Below, in pieces: positions 33,450 through 44,316 of a stretch of 64,000 bases of DNA (position 1 is the first letter of the stretch; each line of letters opens with the position of its first letter). A program made the position numbers and the translations under genes. This DNA comes from Antedon mediterranea. Lineage: Eukaryota; Echinodermata; Crinoidea; Comatulida; Antedonidae. The DNA is taken from assembly GCF_964355755.1 (NCBI RefSeq), contig NC_092673.1, positions 22,137,001 through 22,201,000 of the forward strand. The letters are read 5' to 3'. The notes under the pieces were generated by a model. It saw only the letters and a program-made list of their open reading frames with translations, was not told where the DNA came from and did not search any database.

Positions 33450-33777
33450 CTGAATGATAACTCATACAAAAAGTATATTTAACTCAACTAGAACTTTTAT
33501 TCCTTGTAATTCGATTAATACATCTTTCTAACACTACCAGTCAAGCCTTAATATTTTCTTTATCATCTTTCCGTTTATCTACTCTGATCTTATTCTCTCT
33601 TCTCTTTCTAATATCTATTACATTCCACTTTTATACTGGATATGCAAATTTTAGGCTTCAGAGGAGGATAACATTTTCCCTCCAAAAATTATACGATTTT
33701 GATTGGCTAATAATAAGGCGGACCTGGTCTAAAGCATCCTTCTCTAAACACAGAGAATCACAACATTTAATATGACA
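33450..33777 (-). repeat. 5' LTR remnant of exonic LTR element
   Basis: 328 bp matching 25852-26179. The 77 bp at the element-internal end are missing, cut by the small foldback element. Confidence 0.88.
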
Positions 33778-34212
33778 ACATTGGTAAATTTTCGAAGCGT
33801 AAGCCACCACAGCAACTCGATGTTGGTGCTATGGTAGCAACAGCTTTAAGGAGATATCCCACAGAATGGCCTCAGATAGGCAAAATATTCAGCATAAATA
33901 ACAATGAGGTAGAAGTAGTGTGGTACACTGGAACGTATACTTCCCGGTTTGTTCTGTGTGAAAAAGATGGACAAGAATGGCGAGAAATAATATCGAAGGA
34001 GGAGGTGATAAGTATATTTAATTTAACACCAACTAGTAGATTGCCTACCAATGTTATTGTTAAATTAAAAGAATTAAGAGATGACTTTTTAAATGAAAGT
34101 TAATGCAGGGAGTTTTACAACTCACTGGTTGTCACAATAGGGTGCACATTAATGGAATTTTACATGTATAATGAATCTAAAAAAATTATTTAATTTTCAA
34201 CCAATTTCATAA

Positions 34213-34400
34213 TTGTATATAACAGTAGCTCAACCATATACTGTAGTCAAGTTTATGACCATGTAGTTTATATAACAATAGCTCAACCATATACTATAGT
34301 CAAGTTTATGACCATGTAGTTTTTATAACAATAGCTCAACCATATACTATAGTCATAAAGTTTATGACCATGTAGTTTTTATAACAATAGCTCAACCATA
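34213..34400. repeat. 56-bp tandem array, segment 1
   Basis: About 3.4 units of TCATAAAGTTTATGACCATG...CTCAACCATATACTGTAG. It starts about 110 bases after the DUF7869 stop codon. The array resumes at 36491 and 38349. Confidence 0.9.
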
Positions 34401-36490
34401 GGGTAGTAACAAAGTGCGAGGCAGCGAGGCAGGGGAAGGCATGCGAGGCAGGGGAAGGCATGCAAGGCAAGTCAGAAATTTATGCGAGGCATCGTTTTAC
34501 CATCATCAAAAAATGCGAGGCATCATTTTATCATTTCTCAAAATTGCAAGGCAGGTAATCACCGAAATTGAAGTAGCCTAGGCCTAGGCCCGCTAGGCTA
34601 GTTTCCTTTTGCACCTGCCTTGTATTTTAACCAACTTTATCCTGAATACCACAGTTTAGAATTAGTAGGCCTACTTTAATGAAGAAAAATCACATAAAAG
34701 TAACAATAAATCCATTAAATTGGTGATTTTACAGACGTTGTTTTTCTCGCATTTCGCACACTCAATGTTCAATATTTTGGTTTCTATGGAACGCCAAAAG
34801 AGCAAAATTAATTAGAGGGCTAAAAACTCTGTGGAATCCATTTATATTTAACGCATTATTTGGTGAAAATCAAGTACAATTTCAATAGATTTTGTCACTG
34901 TCAGTAAGGAAAAATGTTACTGTTGATAATGTACACGGTTTCGTTAACCTTTTAAAGAATAAAATAGAAAAATTCATCATAATAGCCTTAGTAGGATGTC
35001 CTAGGTCTAGACTAGGTAGTGATGTTGATTTAGGATCGATTATTATTCTTTGAAGAAAACAGAACAGTATCAGCAGTAACATATTACAACATTTTTATTG
35101 ACAAATTAACAAATATATTGAAATAAAACGTGTTTTTCACCAATAAATGCATGAGAAATTGACGCATTCCACTGAGTTTTAGTCCTCTATTATCGTTGCT
35201 CTTTTGGCGCTCCATAGAAACAAAAATATTGAACATTGAATAAGTGAAATTCGCGAACAGTGTGCGAGAAACACGCCTGTAAAATCATTAATTTAAGGAT
35301 TTATTTGTTACTTTTTATGTGATTCTTTCATTAAAGTACTCATGAGGTATACTTCTAAGGTGTGGTATTCACACGATAAAGTTAGTTATCAAATTTGGAG
35401 TAAAAATACAAGCGAAGGAAACTAGCGCCACGTTTATTAGTACGTAGGCCTACATGGACAACAATAAATAAAAATCGTTCGTAATATACCTAGCTTACTA
35501 AAACAGGAATAGTGTATCATTATTAAATATTACACCAATTATTATTATATCAAAATTGATTAAATTATTTTCTACATAGGCCTCTTATCTAGGTTAGGGC
35601 TAAGCATATTAAAAATTATTAGCTAAAGTTTAATTTTAGGCCTAGTATTACAATTGTCGGACGTAAGTCTTCACACGCGCTCCAGAATTCTGTCGCAATT
35701 TTTTTCTGTGCGGCATGTTATTGGATCGGCATATCAGTTACCTTTTATTCAGCGCCAGTTATGAACTTGTCCTGGCAATCGCTGTTCACCTTATTTGCGA
35801 GAGAGGTACACGTGTTGTTCCTAGAGAATGGAATGTCAAAAATGTCTTTGGCACGCCGCTCAGAGAGAAGTCTGTGCGTTGCTGCTGAAACCACGTGCTA
35901 TAGTAGGGGAATGCACCACAATCCTCTGAGCTGAGGGCTGAATCATTCCGCTACCTGCTAAATAGTAAAGAGGGATTTTCCATCTTTCGGGTCTACCGGA
36001 TCTAGGTGCAGGGATGTGACAAAATATTATTTTCACTCTGCTATGTTCGAGAGACATGTGAGTGAACACGCTCGAAATGCCAACAAACATTGCAGTCATT
36101 TGATGAGTGTGTCGCTATAACAATTATTGTTTATCGAAAGTTGAAGACTGTCGTTCAGATTTTTGAACCGTAGTTTGGGCACTTTTGTAAAAGTAAAATT
36201 TGACACGATATGACTTGAATGAAAAAACAATCGTTACATAAAAATAAACAACATGATGAGTGTATACACGAATCTATTTAGCATAATATAGCATAATAGC
36301 ATAATATATAATATAATATATAATATAGCATAATAGCACGTTAAGATATGCCTCGCACCTTTTTGAAATTGTAAACTATATGCCTCGCATGCCTCGCACT
36401 TTTGGAAATGATAAAATGATGCCTCGCACAAATATTTGGCATGCCGCGCATGCCTCGCGTGCCTCGCTGCCTCGCACTTTGTCAACACTC
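34401..36490 (+). mobile_element. Large foldback element, copy 2
   Basis: 2090 bp. Left end GGGTAGTAACAAAGTGCGAGG; right end, inverted, GAGTGTTGACAAAGTGCGAGG. The flanking 9-mers TCAACCATA and GTATCCATA are compatible with a diverged 9-bp duplication of the array target. Subterminal GCGAGGCA repeats at both ends. No transposase. Confidence 0.85.
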
Positions 36491-36515
36491 GTATCCATAT
36501 ACTGTAGTCATAAAG
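36491..36515. repeat. 56-bp tandem array, segment 2 (25 bases)
   Basis: A remnant of one array unit left between two oppositely oriented foldback elements. Confidence 0.85.
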
Positions 36516-38348
36516 GAGTGTTGACAAAGTGCGAGGCATGCGAGGCATGCCAAATATTTGTGCGAGGCATCATTTTATCATTTCCAAAAGTGCGAGGCAT
36601 GCGAGGCATATAGTTTACAATTTCAAAAAGGTGCGAGGCATATCTTAACGTGCTATTATGCTATATTATAGGCCTAATAATCAATCGATACAAGCGTATC
36701 TAAATAGATTCGTGTATACACTCATCATGTTGTTTATTTTATTTTACTCACATGTCTCTCGAACATAGCAGAGTGAAAATAATATTTTGTCACACCCCTG
36801 CGCCTAGATCCGGTAGACCCGAGAGATGGAAAATCCCTCTTTACTATTTAGCAGGTAGCGGAATGATTCAGCCCTCAGCTCAGAGGATTGTGGTGCATTC
36901 CCCTCCTATAGCACGTGGTTTCAGCAGCAACGCACAGACTTCTCTCTGAGCGGCGTGCCAAAGACATTTTTGACATTCCATTCTCTAGGAACAACACGTG
37001 TACCTCTCTCGCAAATATGGTGAACAGCGATTGCCAGGACAAGTTCAATAACTGGCGGTGAATAAAAGGTAACTGATATGCCGATCCAATAACATGCCGC
37101 AAAGAAAAAAATTGCGACAGAATTCTGGAGCGCGTGTGAAAAAAGACTTACGTCCGACAATTGTAATACTAGGCCTAAAATTAAACTTTAGCTAATATGC
37201 TTAGCCCTAACCTAGATAAGAGGCCTATGTAGAAAATAATTTAATCAATTTTGATAAAATAATAATTGGTGTAATATTTAATAATGATACACTATTCCTG
37301 TTTTAGTAAGCTAGGTATATTACGAACGATTTTTATTTATTGTTGTCCATGTACGTACTAATAAACCTGGCGCTAGTTTCCTTCGCTTGTATTTTTACTC
37401 CAAATTTGATAATCATAACTAACTTTATCGTGTGAATACCACACCTAAAAAGTAACAAATAAATCCTTAAATTAATGATTTTACAGGCGTGTTTCTCGCA
37501 CACTGTTCGCGAATTTCACTTGTTCAATGTTCAATATTATTGTTTCTATGGAGCGCCAAAAGAGCAACGATAATAGAGGACTAAAACTCAGTGGAATGCG
37601 TCAATTTCTCATGCATTTATTGGTGAAAAACACGTTTTATTTCAATATATTTGTTAATTTGTCAATAAAAATGTTGTAATATGTTACTGCTGATACTGTT
37701 CTGTTTTCAAAGAATAATAATCGATCCTAAATCAACATCACTACCTAGTCTAGACCTAGGACATCCTACTAAGGATATTATGATGAATTTTTCTATTTTA
37801 TTCTTTAAAAGGTTAACGAAACCGTGTACATTATCAACAGTAACATGTTTCCTTACTGACAGTGACAAAATCTATTGAAATTGTACTTGATTTTCACCAA
37901 ATAATGCGTTAAATATAAATGGATTCCACAGAGTTTTTAGCCCTCTAATTAATTTTGCTCTTTTGGCGTTCCATAGAAACCAAAATATTGAACATTGAGT
38001 GTGCGAAATGCGAGAAAAACAACGTTTGTAAAATCACCAATTTAATGGATTTATTGTTACTTTTATGTGATTTTTCTTCATTAAAATAAGCCTACTAATT
38101 CTAAGCTGTGGTATTCAGGATAAAGTTGGTTAAAATACAAGGCAGGTGCAAAAGGAAACTAGCCTAGCGGGCCTAGGCCTAGGCTACTTCAATTTCGGTG
38201 ATTTCCTGCCTTGCAATTTTGAGAAATGATAAAATGATGCCTCGCATTTTTTGATGATGGTAAAACGATGCCTCGCATAAATTTCTGACTTGCCTCGCAT
38301 GCCTTCCCTGCCTCGCGTGCCTCGCTGCCTCGCACTTTGTTACTACCC
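36516..38348 (-). mobile_element. Large foldback element, copy 3 (inverted)
   Basis: 1833 bp, reverse orientation to copy 2. Exact 9-bp duplication GTCATAAAG at 36507-36515 and 38349-38357. With copy 2 it forms a palindrome of nearly 4 kb with a 25-base centre. Confidence 0.88.
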
Positions 38349-38990
38349 GTCATAAAGCTTATGACCATGTAGTTTGTATAACAGTAGCTCAACAATATAC
38401 TGTAGTCATAAAGTTTATGACCATGTGGTTTTTATAACAATAGCTCAACCATATACTGTAGTCATAAAGCTTATGACCATGTAGTTTATATAACAATAGC
38501 TCAACCATATACTGTAGTCATAAAGTTTATGACCATGTAGTTTGTATAACAATAGCTCAACCATATACTGTAGTCATAAAGTTTATGACCATGTAGTTTA
38601 TATAACAATAGCTCAACCATATACTGTAGTCATAAAGTTTATGACCATGTAGTTTATATAACAATAGCTCAACCATATACTGTAGTCATAAAGTTTATGA
38701 CCATGTAGTTTATATAACAATAGCTCAACCATATACTGTAGTCATAAAGTTTATGACCATGTAGTTTATATAACAATATCTCAACCATATACTGTAGTCA
38801 TAAAGTTTATGACCATGTAGTTTATATAACAATAGCTCAACCATATACTGTAGTCATAAAGTTTATGACCATGTAGTTTATATAACAATAGCTCAACCAT
38901 ATACTGTAGTCATAAAGTTTATGACTATGTAGTTTTTATAACAGTAGCTCAACCATATACTGTAGTCATAAAGTTTATGACCATGCAGAT
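38349..38990. repeat. 56-bp tandem array, segment 3
   Basis: About 11.5 units, nearly identical to each other, with TATATAAC/TTTATAAC variants. Each unit contains the short palindrome ATAAAGTTTAT. Confidence 0.92.
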
Positions 38991-39512
38991 GAACTTTATA
39001 GTAAAGTTGTATTAAAACAATGAATGATTAAAAATTAAAAATATTCTGCAGTTATTAAAATTTGTTTTCTTTGCTTTGTGTGTACTTCGCGAAAAAAATG
39101 GACATTATAAAGATTTTTTTGGCCCATACCATTTATTTTTTTATTAAATAAAGCAGTTTCTGCACATTAAACCTAGTTTAAATAAGAAGCTCAAGTCATA
39201 ATCCGAACAAAACTCATTGTGTAATGTCTATTGTTGTTTTGGAAAACGGACAGTATATTTTAACCTAAAAAAGCTAGTATGTTTTTTTCTATAATTATGA
39301 AAATGATAGCGAATTATAAATTTATAGAATAAACAAGGATTTGCATATTGTCGATCTATTTTATTGATCTTTTTCTATCTCTAAAATATTTACCATAATG
39401 TACATTATGGCTGACATTATCAAACTGTATGCTTTCTCAATAATTAAACAAATCTTACAACCACATCTGTTTTTCAAATAATATTTTAAATTCTAATGAT
39501 AGCTTTTTTTTA
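38991..39512. other. AT-rich DNA, no gene seen
   Basis: Follows the array. Contains long T runs and ends in a strong acceptor-like TTTTTTTTAG at about 39513. No domain recognised. Confidence 0.4.
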
Positions 39513-39662
39513 GGAAAATTCTATAAATAATGCGGATTGTAGAAATCCGTTATGGCACAAAATCGTGTTGAGAGCCAACTGGAATAATATTAGAGATGTG
39601 CTTGTAGAAGTGGATTGGCCCAGCCTAACTGAACTTCCATCTATATCTGAGCAGAGATTATT
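39513..39662 (+). pseudogene. LINE ORF2 linker fragment, likely continuation of 19566-20600
   Basis: The frame reads LRANWNNIRDVLVEVDWPSL then a TGA at 39663-39665. KANW..IR..L..VDW is the linker just after the endonuclease in CR1/L2-like ORF2, and the endonuclease at 20540 ends at DFSK. The match is by family pattern, not alignment. A splice-like AG precedes it, so a host exon is the alternative. Confidence 0.5.
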
Positions 39663-39695
39663 TTGAAGTCATCCTAATTTATTGTCGTTTATCGA

Positions 39696-40772
39696 ATGAT
39701 TGGTCATGGCAGGGATTACGACAGTTTGTGCAATAGGATTGAGACTTGTCTTATTAAAGCTGAGAACAGGCTATTGGAAACGGCGTCTCTACGGTCAGAT
39801 CCGAGTGTCGGATTTGCTGCTAGTGTTGCAGCTAGTACTACTAGTTGTTCTATAATGGATAGGAAAATAAAGCTGGCTGAAAGTAAAGCTTCCCTGAAGG
39901 TAGAACTGGAGTTTAGTGCTGAGGAGAATCGTCTAACTAGCGAGCTCAATCGACTTGGCATTGCAAAGAAATTAGCAAAGAGTGAGGCTCAACTTGAATC
40001 ATTTAGAGACTTAATTAACGATTTCGTTACGATTGATAAAACAGGATACACTTCTGATATTACAACTCCTAAAGATACTAGTTATGGAGACAGAATAACG
40101 CATCTTGAGAGATTTTTGGATAAGAAAGTAAAGAATCATGTGGATAAGGTTGATGTTCAAGTACATAATTCTACTCCAAAATATGATCAAAGTAAACTTA
40201 ATTCGTTTATGCCTAATAGCAAACCAAGTTATATACTCCATTCAGAAGCTATGATGAACCGTGTAGTTGATTCTTTTAGACTTCCAGCAGTTAAGGTGGA
40301 TAAATTTGACGGCGATCCGTTAGCATTTCCTATGTGGGAAACTGCATTTGATTCGTTGTTGGCATCGAAAGCTGCTTCAACATATGAGAAGCTAAATCTA
40401 TTAAGCCAACACCTCATAGGGCAACCAAAAGTGCTGGTGAATAATTATTTACTCTTACAATTCGAGGATGCATACTACCTAGCTAGAAACGAGTTGAAGG
40501 ATCGGTATGGCCATTGTTCAATGATAGCGAATAACTTTCTTTCTAAATTATCTTCCTGGCCTAAAGTGTCGCCACGGGATAGCATAGGTTTGAGACAATT
40601 TTCAGATTTCGTGTGTGAGATGGCAGTCGCAAGACAGAAGGTAGAAGACTTGGGAATTCTTGACTATCCTCAAGAGAACTACAAATTGGTATGTAAATTA
40701 CCTTATTATATTGAAAACAAATGGAGAACAGTAGTGCAGACGCATTTAAATAACCAAGTTTTCCTAGTTTAA
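39696..40772 (+). pseudogene. BEL/Pao gag (DUF1759-like)
   Basis: 358 codons. The N-terminal half is a charged coiled-coil-like region (KLAESKASLKVELEFSAEEN). Then the hallmark VDKFDGDPLAFPMWETAFDS near residue 200, KLNLLSQHLIGQPK and LARNELKDRYG. The frame ends early at TAA 40770-40772. Confidence 0.88.
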
Positions 40773-41300
40773 TGCAGTTTTCTAATTTCTTAAGATCGAA
40801 GGCAAAAGAGGCGAATATTCCCATGTTTCAAACTAAAATCAACACTACTCTATTTAGAAGTGCTACCAGGAAATCTGCAAATAAACCAATCAATTCCCTT
40901 TCGACAAACATAGACAAAAGTCGTTACCAAAAGAAATGTTATTATTGTAATGATGTAAAACATGATATTGATAATTGTAACACTTTAGTAACGCTAGAAA
41001 ACAATTTTTATTTGAAGCCAACTTGTGTTTTGGTTGTGGAAAGGCAAATCACCGGAAACGGGAATGCAGGAACAAATCTAAGTGTAGGACTTGCTCCAAA
41101 GAACATATGACGTGCTTACATTTCGAAAAGAAACCGGAAGTGGTGGATAACAAATGTACTATGATGTGCGGATCGATCGGAAAATGTTATGACAATTCGA
41201 TGATTGTTCCAGTATGGGTACGTAACTTGCAAAATCATTCAGAGCATCTGATCTTGTATACGGGATTCTCGATGCTCAAAGTAATTCATGCTTCATAGAC
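40772..41300 (+). pseudogene. BEL/Pao zinc-knuckle region
   Basis: CYYCNDVKHDIDNC in one frame, then CFGCGKANHRKREC and CRTCSKEHMTCLH in another: the paired CCHC-type motifs between gag and protease of BEL elements. A frameshift lies near 41020. Confidence 0.82.
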
Positions 41301-41344
41301 GAAGACTTGATAAAAGGCTGAAAGTCAAAGGTACTCAAACTTAG

Positions 41345-42036
41345 TTGAAATTATCTACGATGCATTCAGCTGATACTGTAGTGGACTGTCAAAAGGTAAA
41401 TGGTCTTCAAATTATAAGTTTTAATAGAAGCGAGACTGTCACCCTACCACCGGTATTTAGTAGAACAAACATCCCGGCCGAAAGAAGTCAAATACCTTGC
41501 CCTGAAGTAGCTCGTAAATGGGAACATCTAAAATGTATTGCCGACTATATTATTCCGCATATGCCAGATATTATACCAGTATCTCTGTTGATTGGTAATA
41601 ACGTCCCTAATGTCATACGACAAGGGACATTAAGGCTGGTGGTGATAGTCTACCGTATGGTCAAAAGTCGCTACTGGGATGGGGTATTGTAGGAACTGTG
41701 TGTAAAGATGAGGATTCAGCAATATCTCATCGAAATCTCGTGTTACCCTCATCCTGTAAGGAAATTATAACACCTTCACAAATTAATCAAATGTTTGAGC
41801 TTGACTTTGCAGATCAAAAGATGAAACCTTTGTCGTTGGAAGAGAAACTATTTCTTCAGATAATGGATGAGAACATCAAACAACGTACTGATGGACACTA
41901 TGAAATGCCTCTTCCATTTAGAAACAGTGATGCATCTCTTCCAAATAACGTATCATTAGTTAAGAGCAGATTGGACAATCTAAAGCGACGTTTAACTACA
42001 AACCTCAATTCAAAAGTGACTACATTCAATTTATGA
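41345..42036 (+). pseudogene. BEL/Pao protease and spacer region
   Basis: The second half of the retroviral-type protease is recognisable by DIIPVSLLIGNNVP and the DSLPYGQKSLLGWGIVG-type ending split by a shift near 41660. The linker DGHYEMPLPFRNSDASLPNN precedes RT and is strongly BEL-like. The catalytic DTG is not seen; the start near 41260 is damaged. Confidence 0.72.
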
Positions 42037-42054
42037 ACCAAATAATTAATCAAT

Positions 42055-43059
42055 GTGCAGATTGAAACAGTTCGTGTTGATAGCATTTTGGTAAAGGGTA
42101 AAGTAAACTACGTGCCACATACAGGTGTGTATCACTCGAAAAAACCTGACCAAATACGGGTAGTGTTTGACTGTTCAGCTAGATTCAAAGGTGTATCTAT
42201 TAATGATTGTTTATTACCAGGACCTAACTTACTTAACCACCTTTTGGGTTTATTGCTTCGTTTCATACTTGAAAGAGTGGCTCTAATGTCAGATATACAA
42301 GGAATGTTTCATCAGTTTGTTGTGGCTGATAGGCACCGAGACTTTCTTAGATTCCTTTGGTGGAAAAATAGTGATACTTCGGAGGAAATTCAAGAATATC
42401 GAATGAAAGTGCACTTATTTGGTGCAGCCAGTTCCCCAGCATGTGCAAATTATGGACTAAAACGGGCAGCGAGCGACGGCGAGAAGGAATTCTGTAAGAA
42501 TGCCGACAACTTCATTCGTGAAAATGTCTATGTAGATGATGGAATGATATCTGTATCATCACCGGATGAAGCTAGCAGTACAGCCATGTGTGCAAAGGCT
42601 GGTTTACGCTTACACATGTGGGTTACGAATGACAGAGAAGTGTTAGAGACGATTCCTCAAGATGAGCGAGGTAAACCAATTAAAGAAATAAACCCTAAAT
42701 ATGACCCATTACCGCTGGAACGGGTGCTTGGGGTATCATGGTGTGTGGAAAGCGATTCTTTTAATTTCCGAATTGAGCAGCTGAGAAGGACTATTTTAGG
42801 TACTATTTGTTCTATTTATGATCCATTCGAATTTGCAGCTCCCGTATTAATTACAGGAAAGTTGATTTTACAGGCTATGTGTAAGCTGAATTTAGACTGG
42901 GACGAACCGTTAACATCTGAATTACGGACCAGTTGGTTACAGTGGTATGAAGATATTGTTCATCTTGGAAAACTACAAGTTAGTCGATGCTACAAACCAC
43001 AAGGGTTCGGAGAAGTCAAGCAGGCAGAAACCACTATTTCTCAGATGCCAGTGAAGTAG
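42055..43059 (+). pseudogene. BEL/Pao reverse transcriptase
   Basis: VYHSKKPDQIRVVFDCSARF, SINDCLLPGPNLLN, MSDIQGMFHQFVV, LFGAASSPACANYGLKR and the catalytic YVDDGMISV. Followed by the thumb region and CSIYDPFEFAAPVL. Ends at a TAG after SQMPVK; RNase H continues in another frame. Confidence 0.92.
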
Positions 43060-43420
43060 CATATGGCCAATGCACATATTTAAGATTGATAAATGATGAT
43101 AACACTCCTTCTATTTCTCTACTATTAGCTAAAGCCAGAGTGACGCCAGCTAAGAGGAAGATATCTATACCGAAACTAGAACGAACTGCAGCGGTGCTAT
43201 CTGCTCGTGTCAGTGAATTTGTAAAGCAAGAGTTGCCGTATGATTTAAGAGAATACTTCTGGACGGACAGTATGGTAGTCCTTGGATATTTGCAAAACGA
43301 ATCCAAAAGATATCAAGTTTATGTAGCGAACCAAGTTCAACAAATCAACGATGAAACTTCAATAGGAAATTGGAATTACATAGAATCATCTTCTAATCCG
43401 AGTGATAAAGTCAGTAGGGT
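42987..43420 (+). pseudogene. BEL/Pao RNase H
   Basis: YFSDASEVAYGQCTYLR, then ARVTPAKRKISIPKLERTAA, FWTDSMVVLGYLQNES and SSNPSDKVSR. Truncated there. Confidence 0.85.
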
Positions 43421-43483
43421 TAATTTGCATAAATGCCAGACCAGGCGACGTATAATAGAATCTACTGGCTTGTGTGGCTAGTT
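43418..43483 (+). repeat. LINE ORF1 scrap shared with 19260-19320
   Basis: GGTTAATTTGCATAAATGCC and ATAATAGAATCT...ACTGGC.TGTGTGGCT match the start of the LINE ORF1 remnant. It continues the BEL frame for about 20 codons by chance. Confidence 0.65.
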
Positions 43484-44316
43484 TAGATGATGCCAGCGTA
43501 TAGACCGGAGGTCTTAGTTATTAGTATAAAGAAGTTACAATATATGGAGAAGTACACAATAAAATATTTCGATTGTTGCATGATACAAGCCTTCCGTGTT
43601 CTTTATTACGTATTAATCTCAACTCAAAGAAGTGGCCAGTGAGGCCGCAGTTACACATATGTATATAATATAATATAAAAATATTTTTATTTTGCTGTTT
43701 TCGCGTAAAAAACAATTACTTACTACTTATATAACCAAATATTAATATTATTTTAAAAGTTTTAACAATAATGGTTTTTAATTATTATTACTTAATTTTC
43801 ATCAAGATTGAAGATGATATTATAGTTCAGTTTGAGGATCATAATAATGTTACATTTAGATCTCTCTCACTTAACCGAACCATTTTGAACTTTAACTAAC
43901 TGTTTTAACTATGGGTATTTTGCCAACGTTTTCGTGTAAACAAATAATTACTTTACTTCTTCTAACCAATTATTGATATTATTTTAATTACAATACCATA
44001 TTCTTTTTATTATTATATATTATTATGAAATAACTATTATGGTAGATTTCAGATTAGGTGACTTGTATTAGACCATAAGTACATTAAATTGGAAACGATG
44101 TTGGTCTGTCGAGCTCGGGAAAAATATCAATATCAATATAGCCACGTCTGGCAATGCAATCGTACATCGTTCAGACATTATTATATTACTGTATAGGCAC
44201 TGTCTATTGACTGATGTTGGCACATATTTGTTTTTATTCAGTAATAAATGATTACATTGAAAAATAATAATTGGCTACTCTATGACATTTTATTTTCAAA
44301 AAAATTCTGCCTTCCA
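43484..44316. other. AT-rich DNA, no gene seen
   Basis: An AATAAA-containing stretch at 43550-43620 could be a retroelement 3' end (ACACAATAAAATATTTCG), but no LTR partner is in the window. Confidence 0.4.

Larger units (their letters stand above)
25775..33777 (-). mobile_element. Gypsy-type LTR element inside the DUF7869 last exon, Gmr1-like order suspected
   Basis: ACATT is duplicated at 25770-25774 and 33778-33782. Removing the element joins VHI to GKFSKRKPP in frame. The 3' LTR is 25775-26179 and the 5' LTR remnant 33450-33777. RT and RNase H lie next to the 3' LTR, with only about 85 bases between the RNase H stop and the purine tract. No integrase follows RNase H, as it would in ordinary Gypsy elements. 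Gag and anything upstream of RT have been lost and the space is filled by foldback elements (27594-33449). Confidence 0.85.
20661..34103 (+). pseudogene. DUF7869-type gene, probable DDE-like transposase, inactivated
   Basis: Nine exons: 20661-20847, 21350-21460, 21898-22203, 22642-22917, 23219-23340, 23813-24206, 24519-25031, 25445-25572, and a last one split by an LTR element (25766-25774 plus 33783-34103). Splice sites are GT-AG and phases 1-1-1-0-2-0-1-0 agree once two 1-base shifts are allowed. Exon 6 has IIIDGMDQSK and LQLDNSGKDNKN, exon 7 has GHTHEDID; D, D(N), and H-ED spacing is what an RNase-H-fold DDE nuclease would show. Cysteine pairs (CSKCTRIK) lie before the core. The family is known from uncharacterised animal and plant proteins; function is inferred. 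Damage: TAA at 22743-22745, extra A at about 22797-22800, missing T at about 24568-24572, TAA at 24935-24937, and the insertion. Its placement between two LINE pieces favours a transposon gene over a host gene. Confidence 0.7.
39696..43420 (+). mobile_element. BEL/Pao retrotransposon gag-pol remnant
   Basis: Gag, zinc knuckles, protease region, RT and RNase H in BEL/Pao order. No integrase and no LTR pair were found. At least four frame breaks (about 40770, 41290, 42036, 43059) make it dead. The 3' side ends within RNase H at SNPSDKVSR and joins a LINE-derived stretch. Confidence 0.88.

Noticed and set aside
36234-36613. Frames rich in MPRMPRT/HARHARHAK as low-complexity proteins
   Set aside because: They are translations of the GCGAGGCA repeats.
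34213-38990. 56-bp repeats as a CRISPR array
   Set aside because: Units are contiguous with no unique spacers, and the setting is an animal genome.
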